51,857 bases of DNA from NCBI GenBank assembly GCA_002344005.1, contig DDTD01000085.1, forward strand, positions 1 through 51,857, written 5' to 3'. Each line of letters opens with the position of its first letter. Positions within the stretch are counted from its first letter, which is position 1. Under the pieces are notes generated by a model. The model ran no database searches and was not told where the DNA came from. It saw only the letters and a list, made by a program, of their open reading frames with translations. This DNA is from Ignavibacteria bacterium UBA2373. Lineage in GTDB: Bacteria; Bacteroidota; Ignavibacteria; Kapaibacteriales; UBA961. Of the stretch, positions 27,006 through 34,905 are shown in pieces. The translations under genes and the position numbers were made by a program.

Positions 27006-28085
27006 TTATTGATCATAATCAACAATCACATCATCTGTCAGCGGATGTGATTGACATGTCAGCACATAGCCATCGTCCATTTCTTCATCGGTGAGTGCTT
27101 CGCGGCTATCCATGTGAACATTACCTCTGACAACTTTTGCCCGGCATGTGCAGCATGCAGCTATTTGACACGCATACGGAGGATCAAGATCATTGCGAAT
27201 GGCGGAATCTAAAATTGTTTCTTTAGGTCGAACAGTGATAGTCTCTTCACGTCCATATAATCTTATGGTCACGGAACGTTCTTTAGGTTCATTATCTTCT
27301 ACAGATGTCGGTGCCGGCTCAACCACAGCATCAATAGGTGCAGAGAAAAATTCCCTGTGAATATGATTCTGTGGAATATGTGCGGCATGTAGTGTATCCT
27401 CGACTTGTTTCATCATCTGGGGTGGTCCACAGATAAAATATTGAGCATTCGGAGTATCTTTACCAATGTATGTATCCAATAAATCAAGACATTGCTGCTT
27501 ATCCAAGCGTCCGGTGATTGCTTTAAGCGTTGATGCCAGTGTATCAAGAGTATGAATGATTGTCAGACGATTATTGTATTTTTCTTGTAATTGATCAAGT
27601 TCTTTACGGAAAATCACATTTTCTTCATCCGTATTACCATAAAAAAGTACGACTTTACTTTTTAGTTCAACTGCAAGAATAGTTTTTAGAATAGAAATAA
27701 TCGGGGTTATTCCACTTCCTCCTGCAAATAAGCAATATACACTTTCTGCATTAGGTGATAATTCTCGTGTAAAATTACCCATTGGCTTCATTACTTCAAT
27801 GGTTTGTCCTTCTTGTGTATTATTATTGATAAACGCAGAAATAAAACCACTTTCTTTATTTTTAATTGTAATGGTCAAGGGTTCATTAAGCGCAGGACTG
27901 CTGCATAAAGAATATGCACGATTAAAATGTTTGTCGCCTATATGAACACGTATCGTTAAATACTGTCCATGTTTATACGTAAATTCTTCACGCAATGCAG
28001 GAGGGACATCAAGCACCAATGAAACGGCATTGGGTGTTTCTCTGCGTATTTGCGAAATTGTCAATGTATGAAATTGTGCTGCCAT
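27006..28085 (-). CDS. PaaE-like ferredoxin-NAD(P)H reductase with C-terminal 2Fe-2S domain
   Basis: 359 residues in the order FAD-binding barrel, NAD-binding domain, plant-type ferredoxin. FAD motif HFNRAYSLCSSP (about 52-63), NAD motif FAGGSGITPIISILK (about 119-133) and CGPPQMM (about 225-231), then a ferredoxin region with CQIAACCTC plus LTCQ near the end (about 310-350), giving the four cluster ligands. The layout matches phenylacetyl-CoA epoxygenase reductase PaaE and related oxygenase reductases. No PaaA-D oxygenase genes are nearby, so the electron acceptor is unknown. The Fe-S assembly pair just upstream on the same strand is a suggestive neighbour: a MIP18/DUF59 protein is related to PaaD. 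Confidence 0.88.
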   Translation of the reverse strand: MAAQFHTLTISQIRRETPNAVSLVLDVPPALREEFTYKHGQYLTIRVHIGDKHFNRAYSLCSSPALNEPLTITIKNKESGFISAFINNNTQEGQTIEVMKPMGNFTRELSPNAESVYCLFAGGSGITPIISILKTILAVELKSKVVLFYGNTDEENVIFRKELDQLQEKYNNRLTIIHTLDTLASTLKAITGRLDKQQCLDLLDTYIGKDTPNAQYFICGPPQMMKQVEDTLHAAHIPQNHIHREFFSAPIDAVVEPAPTSVEDNEPKERSVTIRLYGREETITVRPKETILDSAIRNDLDPPYACQIAACCTCRAKVVRGNVHMDSREALTDEEMDDGYVLTCQSHPLTDDVIVDYDQ

Positions 28086-28190
28086 AAAAATTAGTAATTA
28101 ATAATATACAAATATTGTATTCGGTTTTTTCCCCTTTTAAAACATTCAGTGATTATATATAAAAAATACTTTAAATAATCACTTATTATT

Positions 28191-28628
28191 TCACCAAAAG
28201 CCGAGCTCTAATTGAGCGGCTTCGCTCATCATAGATTTATCCCACGGTGGATCGAATGTTAATTCAACATATACTTTCTGTACTCCTTCAACTGACGCAA
28301 CAGCTTTCTCTACTTCACCGGGTATTTGCCCTGCGGCAAAGCATCCGGGAGAGGTTAATGTCATAAGAACTGCTACATCATTATTTTCATTGACTTTGAC
28401 TTCATAAATAAGACCAAGTTCATAAATATCAACAGGTATTTCAGGGTCATATACCGTTTTTATTGCTTCGATTGCAAGGTCTTTTATTGATTTTTCACCG
28501 TTATTTTCTGTTGATGTAATCACTTTTTTGGGTGGTCCTTTGACTTCTAAAGGGAAATAAGTATCGGTTTCTTCATTATTCTTTTCTTTTACTCTTTTGA
28601 TTAAATTTGTAATAAAATTATCCATCAT
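28191..28628 (-). CDS. MIP18/DUF59-family Fe-S cluster assembly protein (SufT/PaaD-like)
   Basis: 145 residues. A charged N-terminal 45-residue extension is followed by the DUF59 domain: AIKTVYDPEIPVDIYELGLIYEV (about 52-74), TLTSPGCFAAGQIPGEVEKAV with the conserved cysteine (about 90-110), and a C-terminal FDPPWDKSMMSEAAQLELGF motif. Members help insert Fe-S clusters into target enzymes. It starts 12 bases after sufU on the same strand, forming a two-gene unit; the downstream gene encodes a 2Fe-2S flavoprotein that may be a client. Confidence 0.9.
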   Translation of the reverse strand: MMDNFITNLIKRVKEKNNEETDTYFPLEVKGPPKKVITSTENNGEKSIKDLAIEAIKTVYDPEIPVDIYELGLIYEVKVNENNDVAVLMTLTSPGCFAAGQIPGEVEKAVASVEGVQKVYVELTFDPPWDKSMMSEAAQLELGFW

Positions 28629-28640
28629 TATTTCCCTCTT

Positions 28641-29087
28641 TTATTCAGTAGAAATTTCTTGTTCGCCTTGTAATGCAGCGTGGACAGTATGCCATGCCAG
28701 ACTTGCGCATTTCACACGTGCCGGAAATTCACGTACTCCTGCAAAGACAGCCAATTTTCCTAAAGATTCTTCATTAATTACAGCATCATCATTGGTGACA
28801 ACACCATGAAATTCTTGGAATATTCGCTCTGCTTCTTCGGCTGTTTTTCCTTTCAATACTGTCGTCATTATTGACGCAGAAGATGTTGAGATAGCACAGC
28901 CCGCACCGGTAAAGCGGATATCTTGGATAATGCCGTCATGGACATACAGCTCAACGGTGATATGGTCGCCGCACAAAGGATTAAGCCCATCGGCTTTGTG
29001 ACTGCATTCGGGTAAGTGTCCATAATTACGTGGACTCTTATTATGGTCAAGTATAACTTGTTGATAGAGTTGCTGTATTTCATTCAT
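28641..29087 (-). CDS. sufU: SufU-type Fe-S cluster scaffold/sulfur acceptor
   Basis: 148 residues from the ATG at 29087; the open frame extends to a TTG at 29102 but the ATG fits the family start (MNEIQQLYQQVILDHNKSPRN). Key residues of SufU are present: C39 in NPLCGD with D41, C64 in GAGCAIS, and a third cysteine in VKCASLAWH near residue 126. SufU accepts sulfur from SufS in a zinc-dependent way or acts as an assembly scaffold. SufS and SufBCD are not in this window. Confidence 0.93.
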   Translation of the reverse strand: MNEIQQLYQQVILDHNKSPRNYGHLPECSHKADGLNPLCGDHITVELYVHDGIIQDIRFTGAGCAISTSSASIMTTVLKGKTAEEAERIFQEFHGVVTNDDAVINEESLGKLAVFAGVREFPARVKCASLAWHTVHAALQGEQEISTE

Positions 29088-29129
29088 GGGATTTGATACC
29101 AATCATAGATAGTATCTGAGTGTAAACGA

Positions 29130-29234
29130 ATGAGCGGTGAAAATCGTGAGTACCAAAGACAAACACTTGATCGTATCGAGAAAGGACGACTCAAGCTGTT
29201 CGGCTTAGGAAGTTTTCGATGTGACTCTCTTTGA
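29130..29234 (+). CDS. Possible 34-residue ORF or gene remnant
   Basis: An ATG-initiated 34-codon frame reading MSGENREYQRQTLDRIEKG and ending GSFRCDSL-stop, between sufU and the AbiH-like gene. Its composition is protein-like (Arg/Glu/Leu-rich amphipathic helix), but the product is too short to assign. It could be the 5' remnant of a gene disrupted by arrival of the AbiH gene, which converges on it. I do not recognise a family. Confidence 0.2.
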   Translation: MSGENREYQRQTLDRIEKGRLKLFGLGSFRCDSL

Positions 29235-29247
29235 ACAAAGAAACAAA

Positions 29248-30222
29248 CTACGTAGTGCGAATATTAAACATATCTGTGTTTATCGCTACAAACATCTTAT
29301 CTTTCAATCTCTCTTTTTCTTCATCACTCAAAGCAGTTTTGCTGAAAAATTTGTCCTTAAACTCTCTTTCAATTCTTATTTTTTTGTGATCATCGCGATT
29401 AGGTATATCCTTTTTCTCTCTAACAAAGAGTATGAGTTGACATTCTTCTCGCAACTGTTTTCCTATACGTTCCCACCAGACTTTATCGGTTTCGCCCAAG
29501 GATAAGCCAAAAATACATATCAAATTTTTATCTTTAATTGAATTCTCACATAATTCATCAACACCATGCTTAGCAGCTTTATTACATTCAACTTTTACTA
29601 ATGCTTCAATAATGTTTTGATTTTTTCGAAAAGATTCATTTTTAATTTGACTTATATCATTTACTCCCAAAACCATCCTTAAATCTGTATAACCATGTAT
29701 ATGATGTAGATTATTCAGTACAACATTTTCACCACTATGATGTTTTCCAATAATCTTCTCCGAACCAAGAATCTTCTCAAGTACACGTGTATAATTAAAC
29801 GTAATAATATCTATATTCCATGCAGTATGCCCCCATCTTGACTTATATCTTGTAATATTATCTTTATCAATTTTTAAAAGCATTTCTTCAGGAAAGCACA
29901 AATTATGAAAGAGTTTTTCTTGAGACAATACTGAATAATCATACTCTTTTTCTTGTAATTCTAAATATTGAGAAAGATGTTCTCTTATATCATCAATTAC
30001 TACCTCAAAATCTTCTTCTGTTTTTAGTTTTTCTGTGTACTTTCCAAGTTCAATCTCTAAATCTGCCCAATCTTCAATTTCAGATTGAATTACATCTTTT
30101 AGTTCCTTTACGAGCTTCGATGTGCTTTCTTTTTGACAATAAAACTTATAGAAATCACGATACTGTGTTTTCATGCCAATATTTAGATCAAAACCATTCC
30201 CAATTAAAAACAGTATATTCAT
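29248..30222 (-). CDS. AbiH-family abortive infection protein
   Basis: 324 residues. It starts with the characteristic AbiH N-terminus LFLIGNGFDLNIGMKTQYRDFY (about 4-25). Further family features are IITFNYTRVLEKIL (about 141-154) and HHIHGYTD (about 174-181), and the segment ICIFGLSLGETDKVWWERI (about 242-260). AbiH proteins of lactococci abort phage infection; the mechanism is not known. The gene is AT-rich, stands alone between a housekeeping Fe-S unit and a tRNA-Arg gene, and converges on a short ORF remnant, all consistent with an acquired single-gene defence element. The tRNA lies about 200 bases away; no flanking direct repeat is seen. Confidence 0.82.
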   Translation of the reverse strand: MNILFLIGNGFDLNIGMKTQYRDFYKFYCQKESTSKLVKELKDVIQSEIEDWADLEIELGKYTEKLKTEEDFEVVIDDIREHLSQYLELQEKEYDYSVLSQEKLFHNLCFPEEMLLKIDKDNITRYKSRWGHTAWNIDIITFNYTRVLEKILGSEKIIGKHHSGENVVLNNLHHIHGYTDLRMVLGVNDISQIKNESFRKNQNIIEALVKVECNKAAKHGVDELCENSIKDKNLICIFGLSLGETDKVWWERIGKQLREECQLILFVREKKDIPNRDDHKKIRIEREFKDKFFSKTALSDEEKERLKDKMFVAINTDMFNIRTT

Positions 30223-30429
30223 ATAAAAAAGCTATTACTTTTTGAAGTGTGATTTAATCAATGGATTAATTAGATATACAACAGTTCTGACATAAACTGT
30301 GCAACAGTATCTATATCAAAAAAAACTTTTTGTAGTAGATGTGACGACAAGTAGTGATTGATTTTAATGTAGCAATAGCCACTCTGTACTATATAAACAT
30401 GAGAACTCAATAATGGAAACTAAATTACT

Positions 30430-30506
30430 TGGTGGTCTCGAGAGGATTCGAACCTCCGGCACCAAGTTTAGGAAACTTGTGTTCTATCCACCTGAACTAC
30501 GAGACC
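30430..30506 (-). tRNA. tRNA-Arg (CCT)
   Basis: A 77-base minus-strand gene including an encoded CCA. Acceptor GGTCTCG/CGAGACC with discriminator A. The anticodon stem CAAGT/ACTTG carries loop TTCCTAA, so the anticodon is CCT, reading AGG. The T arm GGAGG-TTCGAAT-CCTCT is regular apart from a terminal wobble. It lies 8 bases after the DUF494 gene stop on the same strand. Confidence 0.95.
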
Positions 30507-30514
30507 GATTACAT

Positions 30515-31006
30515 TTAGTGTATTGTGTCCATAGTGCCCAAAAACAAATTTTTTCCATTCTGTTTTTGACGCGCAGCACCATAGTAACGTATTGCTACAA
30601 AATTACGAATATCATCTCTATCAAGTGAAGGTGCGTCGGAAAATGCCGCACTTTCTATTATCTCTTCAATGTTTGTAGGGTTGATAACACCAAATTGAGC
30701 CAAGGTAATCAGCTCGCCCCATCCCTCTTTGGTAAACAATTTTTTTTCATACTCATTCAGCACTCTCAATGAAAACTCGGTGGAGGGCACGGCAACTTTT
30801 ATGAGACGATGCGCTAAAGACTTATCTGCATTATCAATTTTATCAAGAATCCAGCTTAGTGCCGTGATGATTTCTCCGTGTGAGTAACCACGTTTTTCCA
30901 ATTGCTCTATGTCAATGGATTCCACAGAAGGTTCAGAAGCTAACATCTTGACAAGTACCGTAATGATTTCAATAATTCTATCATAAGAAAAATCGCCGCT
31001 CTTCAT
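30515..31006 (-). CDS. DUF494/Smg-like protein
   Basis: 163 residues from the ATG at 31006, four bases after the ybeY stop; a TTG at 31021 would overlap ybeY and is less likely. The helical protein matches the Smg/DUF494 layout: YDRIIEIITVLVKML at the start, LEKRGYSHGEIITALSWILDKI (about 40-61), FSLRVLNEYEKKLFTKEGWGELITLAQFGVIN (about 78-109) and a C-terminal LDRDDIRNFVAIRYYG. Its molecular function is unknown. It is probably co-transcribed with ybeY and possibly with the tRNA-Arg gene that follows. Confidence 0.78.
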   Translation of the reverse strand: MKSGDFSYDRIIEIITVLVKMLASEPSVESIDIEQLEKRGYSHGEIITALSWILDKIDNADKSLAHRLIKVAVPSTEFSLRVLNEYEKKLFTKEGWGELITLAQFGVINPTNIEEIIESAAFSDAPSLDRDDIRNFVAIRYYGAARQKQNGKNLFLGTMDTIH

Positions 31007-31010
31007 AGTA

Positions 31011-31439
31011 TTAACTTTCAATATATAGTGTTTCTAATTCACTCATACGTGCTCGTTCTTCATCAGTACTGTCATCATAACCGATTAAATGCAAAGTGCC
31101 ATGTGCAGCTAAACGCATCAACTCTTGGGCGACGCTCACATTATAGTCCCTCGCTTGCTCAATAGCCGTATCTATACTAATGTAAATCTCGCCTTCAAGA
31201 GGATTGTCCTCCAAAGGAAATGTTATGACATCAGTTGGATAATCATGCTGCAAAAACTTGCGATTCATCTCATGGATTTTTTTATCATTAAGAAGAATAA
31301 CGCAAATATCTGCAACCGTTATGGACTCACCTTGTAATGTCCTCGTGATTGCTTGTGTAATCTTTGCTTTGGGTATCCGGGTATGATTACTGTCATTCAT
31401 AATCATGATACCATAGTTTTCCTTGTTCTTCTCACTCAT
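31011..31439 (-). CDS. ybeY: Endoribonuclease YbeY (16S rRNA maturation)
   Basis: 142 residues. The metal-binding motif is HGTLHLIGYDDSTDEE (about 112-127): the first two histidines of the usual H-x3-H-x5-H pattern are present but the third position is Asp. Bacteroidota YbeY sequences as I recall them also lack that histidine, so this is probably a lineage feature, not inactivation. ICVILLNDKKIHEMNRKFLQHDYPTDVITFPL (about 45-76) is also typical. YbeY acts in rRNA 3'-end processing and ribosome quality control. It lies 8 bases after an unknown upstream gene and 4 bases before the DUF494 gene. Confidence 0.93.
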   Translation of the reverse strand: MSEKNKENYGIMIMNDSNHTRIPKAKITQAITRTLQGESITVADICVILLNDKKIHEMNRKFLQHDYPTDVITFPLEDNPLEGEIYISIDTAIEQARDYNVSVAQELMRLAAHGTLHLIGYDDSTDEERARMSELETLYIES

Positions 31440-31447
31440 TATGTGGA

Positions 31448-31891
31448 TTATTCCGTGTCTAAAATCTCTTCAGCCAATGATAATTGCATTGCCGACATAA
31501 TCAAACTGGGATGAAGTTCAGCAAAATTAGCATGTAATGCAGCTTTTTGAATCGGAGAGAACATTGAACATGTACAATGCTTGCCCAAGACCATACCCGA
31601 GATATAATCAGCTCGCTCTGTTATAAAAATGACTTCATCCGGCTCGAATGTGATATAACCGCTGCATTCATGCAACTCGAAATAACCATGCTTGGTTTGA
31701 ACAATCACTGCCGAACCTTGAGAACCATTAGGGTAATCTATATCGTTCATGAGTGTGACGATTTGCGCTTGGCGTGTATCGTTATGTACCATTTGCCATA
31801 TACACCCCGTGGCTTCCACCGTGCCCTCGACGCCCAAGATGGCACTAATAGCACTATAATCCGCTTCTGTAAACCGATAACTCATCGGCAT
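31448..31891 (-). CDS. Conserved-looking protein of unknown function upstream of ybeY
   Basis: 147 residues, no signal peptide or membrane helix. The first 100 residues are beta-rich (VTLMNDIDYPNGSQGSAVIVQTKHGYFELHECSG) and the end is helical (MSAMQLSLAEEIL). A CTC motif lies in LGKHCTCSMFSP (near residues 105-117). I do not recognise a family. The ATG at 31891 has an AAGGTGAT stretch upstream that resembles a Shine-Dalgarno site; an ATG two codons later is an alternative. It heads the ybeY-DUF494 run, with 8 bases to ybeY. Confidence 0.7.
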   Translation of the reverse strand: MPMSYRFTEADYSAISAILGVEGTVEATGCIWQMVHNDTRQAQIVTLMNDIDYPNGSQGSAVIVQTKHGYFELHECSGYITFEPDEVIFITERADYISGMVLGKHCTCSMFSPIQKAALHANFAELHPSLIMSAMQLSLAEEILDTE

Positions 31892-31928
31892 ATCACCTTA
31901 TTGAAACATAATAATTGATTATTCTTTG

Positions 31929-31936
31929 CAAATATA
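31929..31936 (-). promoter_or_regulatory. Candidate -7 box (TATATTTG, minus strand)
   Basis: It matches TAnnTTTG and lies 37 bases before the ATG at 31891, a plausible promoter for the unknown gene-ybeY-DUF494 unit. Confidence 0.4.
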
Positions 31937-32065
31937 CGATAATTGACGCTTTATAATTGATGTAGGGTAAATCTTACAGACTGTTTTTCTCTTCATTGCA
32001 ATGCAGCCACCGAAGAAAATTCCGAACTTTGTCTTCCGGTGTATATGCTTACCACGACGACTGCG

Positions 32066-32073
32066 TAATTTTG
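32066..32073 (+). promoter_or_regulatory. Candidate -7 box (TAATTTTG)
   Basis: It matches TAnnTTTG and lies 37 bases before the ATG of the kynurenine monooxygenase gene. No -33 TTTG at proper spacing. Confidence 0.4.
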
Positions 32074-32110
32074 TATGTGTCAATAGTAATAATTTAAAAA
32101 GATAGATTTT

Positions 32111-33490
32111 ATGAAAAACATTACAATTATTGGAGCAGGTCCTGTTGGCAGTCTTGCGGCTATTTACTTTGCTCAGCATGGTCATACAGTACAGATAATC
32201 GAGCGTCGCCCCGATATGCGCAAAACCAGAATCAGTGCCGGACGTTCCATCAATTTGGCTCTGTCCGATCGGGGATGGCGTGGCATTGCCGGTGCAGGTA
32301 TTGTGCAAGACATTGCCAACATTGCTATCCCCATGCGTGGAAGAATGATGCATTCCATTGAAAGTAAACAGACTTATCAACAATATGGTACTGATGCTCA
32401 AGCCATTTATTCTGTGTCAAGAGGCGGTATCAATATGGAGTTAATGGATTGTGCAGAGCGCCACGAATCAATCTCCATACGTTTTAATATGCGTTGTGTT
32501 CATGTGGACTTAGAAAATGCCACGGCGATATTTGAAGATAATGACACTCATGAAAGACTTACCATTTCTTCGGATTGTATCATCGGTGCAGACGGCGCAT
32601 ATTCTGCCGTGCGTGGAGCCATGCAAATGACCGACCGATTTAACTATGAACAGCACTATATTGAACATGGCTATAAAGAACTGACCATACCCGCTTTGCC
32701 CGATGGTGGTTTTGCTTTAGATAAACATTCGCTCCATATCTGGCCTCGTTCATCGTATATGCTCATTGCACTACCAAATATGGACGGCAGTTTTACTTGC
32801 ACACTCTTTTTTCCTTTTGAAGGTAATCTCTCATTTGCTTCTCTGCAAACAGATGATGATATCATGGCTTTTTTCCAAGAACAATTTCCAGATGCCGTTC
32901 CATTGATGCCAACTTTGCTGCATGATTTTCGGCATAACCCCACTTCTTCGCTCATGACTGTGCGTTGTTTCCCATGGTCATACAAAAACAAAGTGCTGCT
33001 AATTGGCGATTCAGCCCATGCAATCGTTCCTTTTTTCGGTCAAGGGATGAATTGTGGCTTCGAGGATTGTTATGTACTCAATTCATTATTGGGTCAATAC
33101 TCTGAAGAGAACTGGGGAGAAATGTTTGCAGAATTCGGAAAAATCCGCAAACCGAATGGTGATGCCATTCTTCAATTGGCACTTGAAAACTTTATCGAGA
33201 TGCGTGACAAGGTTGGCGATGCCGAATTTTTATTGAGGAAAAAAATCGAAGGTATTGCTCAAGAAATGCAACCGACACGCTTCCGTTCACGCTACTCTAT
33301 GGTTTCGTTCAGCCATATTCCTTATGCGGAAACCATTACCATTGCACAAGAACAAGATGTGCTTGTGGATACGATTATGGCTTTACCCACGATTCAAGAT
33401 ATGCTGGGCACAGAGGAATTACGATCTCTTATCTCGACCACTATGGCAGTATTGCCGGAACGTTTTGGCGATTATTCTTCACCCCTATAA
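32111..33490 (+). CDS. kmo: Kynurenine 3-monooxygenase
   Basis: 459 residues, the usual length. FAD Rossmann motif GAGPVG (8-13), the KMO signature GRSINLALSDRGWRGI (about 39-54), and the second FAD motif LIGDSAHAIVPFFGQGMNCGFEDCYVL (about 298-324). C-terminal hydrophobic helices are not prominent. It hydroxylates L-kynurenine to 3-hydroxykynurenine with NADPH and O2, a step of tryptophan breakdown or of NAD synthesis from tryptophan. None of its partners (tryptophan 2,3-dioxygenase, kynureninase, 3-hydroxyanthranilate dioxygenase) is in the window. It is apparently monocistronic. Confidence 0.95.
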   Translation: MKNITIIGAGPVGSLAAIYFAQHGHTVQIIERRPDMRKTRISAGRSINLALSDRGWRGIAGAGIVQDIANIAIPMRGRMMHSIESKQTYQQYGTDAQAIYSVSRGGINMELMDCAERHESISIRFNMRCVHVDLENATAIFEDNDTHERLTISSDCIIGADGAYSAVRGAMQMTDRFNYEQHYIEHGYKELTIPALPDGGFALDKHSLHIWPRSSYMLIALPNMDGSFTCTLFFPFEGNLSFASLQTDDDIMAFFQEQFPDAVPLMPTLLHDFRHNPTSSLMTVRCFPWSYKNKVLLIGDSAHAIVPFFGQGMNCGFEDCYVLNSLLGQYSEENWGEMFAEFGKIRKPNGDAILQLALENFIEMRDKVGDAEFLLRKKIEGIAQEMQPTRFRSRYSMVSFSHIPYAETITIAQEQDVLVDTIMALPTIQDMLGTEELRSLISTTMAVLPERFGDYSSPL

Positions 33491-33689
33491 CCAATGGTCT
33501 ATTATTACACATATATTCATAATCGAAAAGAGCACTTTCAATTCTGCGAACAAAGAACGAAGAATATTTTGTAATTCTTTACTCAACAAATAATTAAAAA
33601 AAATGAAGATCCATATTTTCCTACAACATCGTACATCACACATACGAATTTGGTGATTATTCTCACAAAAAAGTATAGCATGAACGTGG

Positions 33690-33704
33690 TGGCATAGTCA
33701 TTGT
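33690..33704 (+). promoter_or_regulatory. Sigma-54-like element upstream of the flagellin gene
   Basis: TGGCAT-agtca-TTGT matches the -24/-12 consensus TGGCAC-N5-TTGC in spacing and in all but two positions; the important -12 C is T. It ends 63 bases before the flagellin ATG. No TAnnTTTG box is seen here, and no sigma-54 activator gene is in the window. Confidence 0.25.
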
Positions 33705-33767
33705 CATAATGTTATCGAAATCAAATCGGTGGTAGATTTTTTTTCATAACATTTTGGAGTATATATT

Positions 33768-34703
33768 ATGCCATCAGCAATTAGCGGCGGAGCGCGAATA
33801 CGGACGAACACGCCAGCCGAAAATTCGTACAATGCACTTGAAGCATCGAGCCGAAATATCTCATTGCGTCAATTGCGTCTTTCTACGGGTAAGCGTATAA
33901 ACTCCGCTGCGGATGATGTGGCGGGTTACATTACCTCACGTGCTTTGGGAGCACGAAACGGTGCTTTACGGTCAGCTTTGAACGCCGTCGGCGATTCATT
34001 AAATGTGACCAATATTGCTCAGGACTCTTATGACAATATTAATACACTCATCACACGCATCAAAGATGCGGCTGCAACAGCATCATCCGGTGCCTTGGGT
34101 ACAGATGAAAAAATCGCGCTTGCTAAAGCCGGCTTCCGTCTTGCTCAACAAATCCAAACTGTCGTGGACTCAACAGTCTTTGGCGGTCGTCAACTTATTG
34201 ACGGTTCCTTCTCCGGTGATTTCGTTATCGGATTTAATGCTGCTAACAGTTTATTGACTATTTCTGTGGATTTGACAACCGTTTCTTCTGCCCCCAACTT
34301 TAATGTGGATGGACAATTTAATGTGTCTGTGTCAAATAATAGCAATTTTGCAGGGGTAACAGGACTAAATCTCAATAGCTTGGATGCAGTAAGTACAACT
34401 GATTTGGGAGTATTTGCCAATGCCAATATTGCGACAACATTAAGCTCTCTTTCTTCTGCTTTGAACAATGTCAATAAAGTTGCCTCTTATCTAGGTGGTT
34501 TAACCAATCGCTTAACCTCACAAGAAGAAGCTCTTAAATCGCAAATAACAAACTACAATGCGGCTATCTCGCGTATTGAAGACACAGATGTGGCTCTTGA
34601 ACAACTTGAACTTATCAAGTCACAGTTCTTACAACAAACATCTATTACATCACTTGCGCAGGCAAATCAGAACCCGCAACAGTTCTTGCAATTATTACGG
34701 TAA
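33768..34703 (+). CDS. Flagellin
   Basis: 311 residues with both conserved flagellin ends. The N-terminal D0/D1 region (about 1-140) contains LRLSTGKRINSAADDVAGYITSRAL (about 42-66). The C-terminal D1/D0 region (about 225-311) contains the terminal signature LIKSQFLQQTSITSLAQANQNPQQFLQLLR. The middle D2 part is short (about 150-215, Asn/Ser/Val-rich). The start has an atypical 13-residue lead (MPSAISGGARIRT) before the usual first helix. It would polymerise into the flagellar filament after export by the flagellar type III system. No hook, basal body, chaperone or motor gene is nearby, so it is an isolated filament gene with its own terminator. Confidence 0.92.
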   Translation: MPSAISGGARIRTNTPAENSYNALEASSRNISLRQLRLSTGKRINSAADDVAGYITSRALGARNGALRSALNAVGDSLNVTNIAQDSYDNINTLITRIKDAAATASSGALGTDEKIALAKAGFRLAQQIQTVVDSTVFGGRQLIDGSFSGDFVIGFNAANSLLTISVDLTTVSSAPNFNVDGQFNVSVSNNSNFAGVTGLNLNSLDAVSTTDLGVFANANIATTLSSLSSALNNVNKVASYLGGLTNRLTSQEEALKSQITNYNAAISRIEDTDVALEQLELIKSQFLQQTSITSLAQANQNPQQFLQLLR

Positions 34704-34755
34704 TTTGACCAATAATAGGCAGTACATCAAGGAAGATAATGCAGCTGCTTGGGCG

Positions 34756-34790
34756 AAAAGCCGCTTACTAAGGATAGGTAAGCGGCTTTT
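34756..34790 (+). terminator. Strong terminator after the flagellin gene
   Basis: AAAAGCCGCTTAC at 34756-34768 is a perfect inverted repeat of GTAAGCGGCTTTT at 34778-34790, a 13-bp stem with a 9-base loop and a T tail. It lies 53 bases past the stop. Confidence 0.85.
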
Positions 34791-34905
34791 CAATTTTTAT
34801 GGCAGAACTGTAAAATTTTCACCATTATTTTCCTTGTCGTGCAAAGAATTGAAATACTGAAAATTATCTACACTCATAATCGTGAATATAAATATAGAAA
34901 TAGTA

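Noticed and set aside
30222..30506. tRNA-Arg(CCT) as an integration site for the AbiH gene
   Set aside because: No integrase gene and no duplicated tRNA 3' end is visible between the tRNA and the AbiH gene.
31011..31439. Inactivation of YbeY by loss of the third metal-binding histidine
   Set aside because: YbeY proteins of Bacteroidota, as far as I recall, have an Asp-containing motif at this position, so the change probably does not mean loss of function.
31919..32401. Minus-strand 160-codon ORF opposite the start of kmo
   Set aside because: It covers the KMO FAD-binding region in antisense; its composition is not protein-like and KMO is unambiguous.
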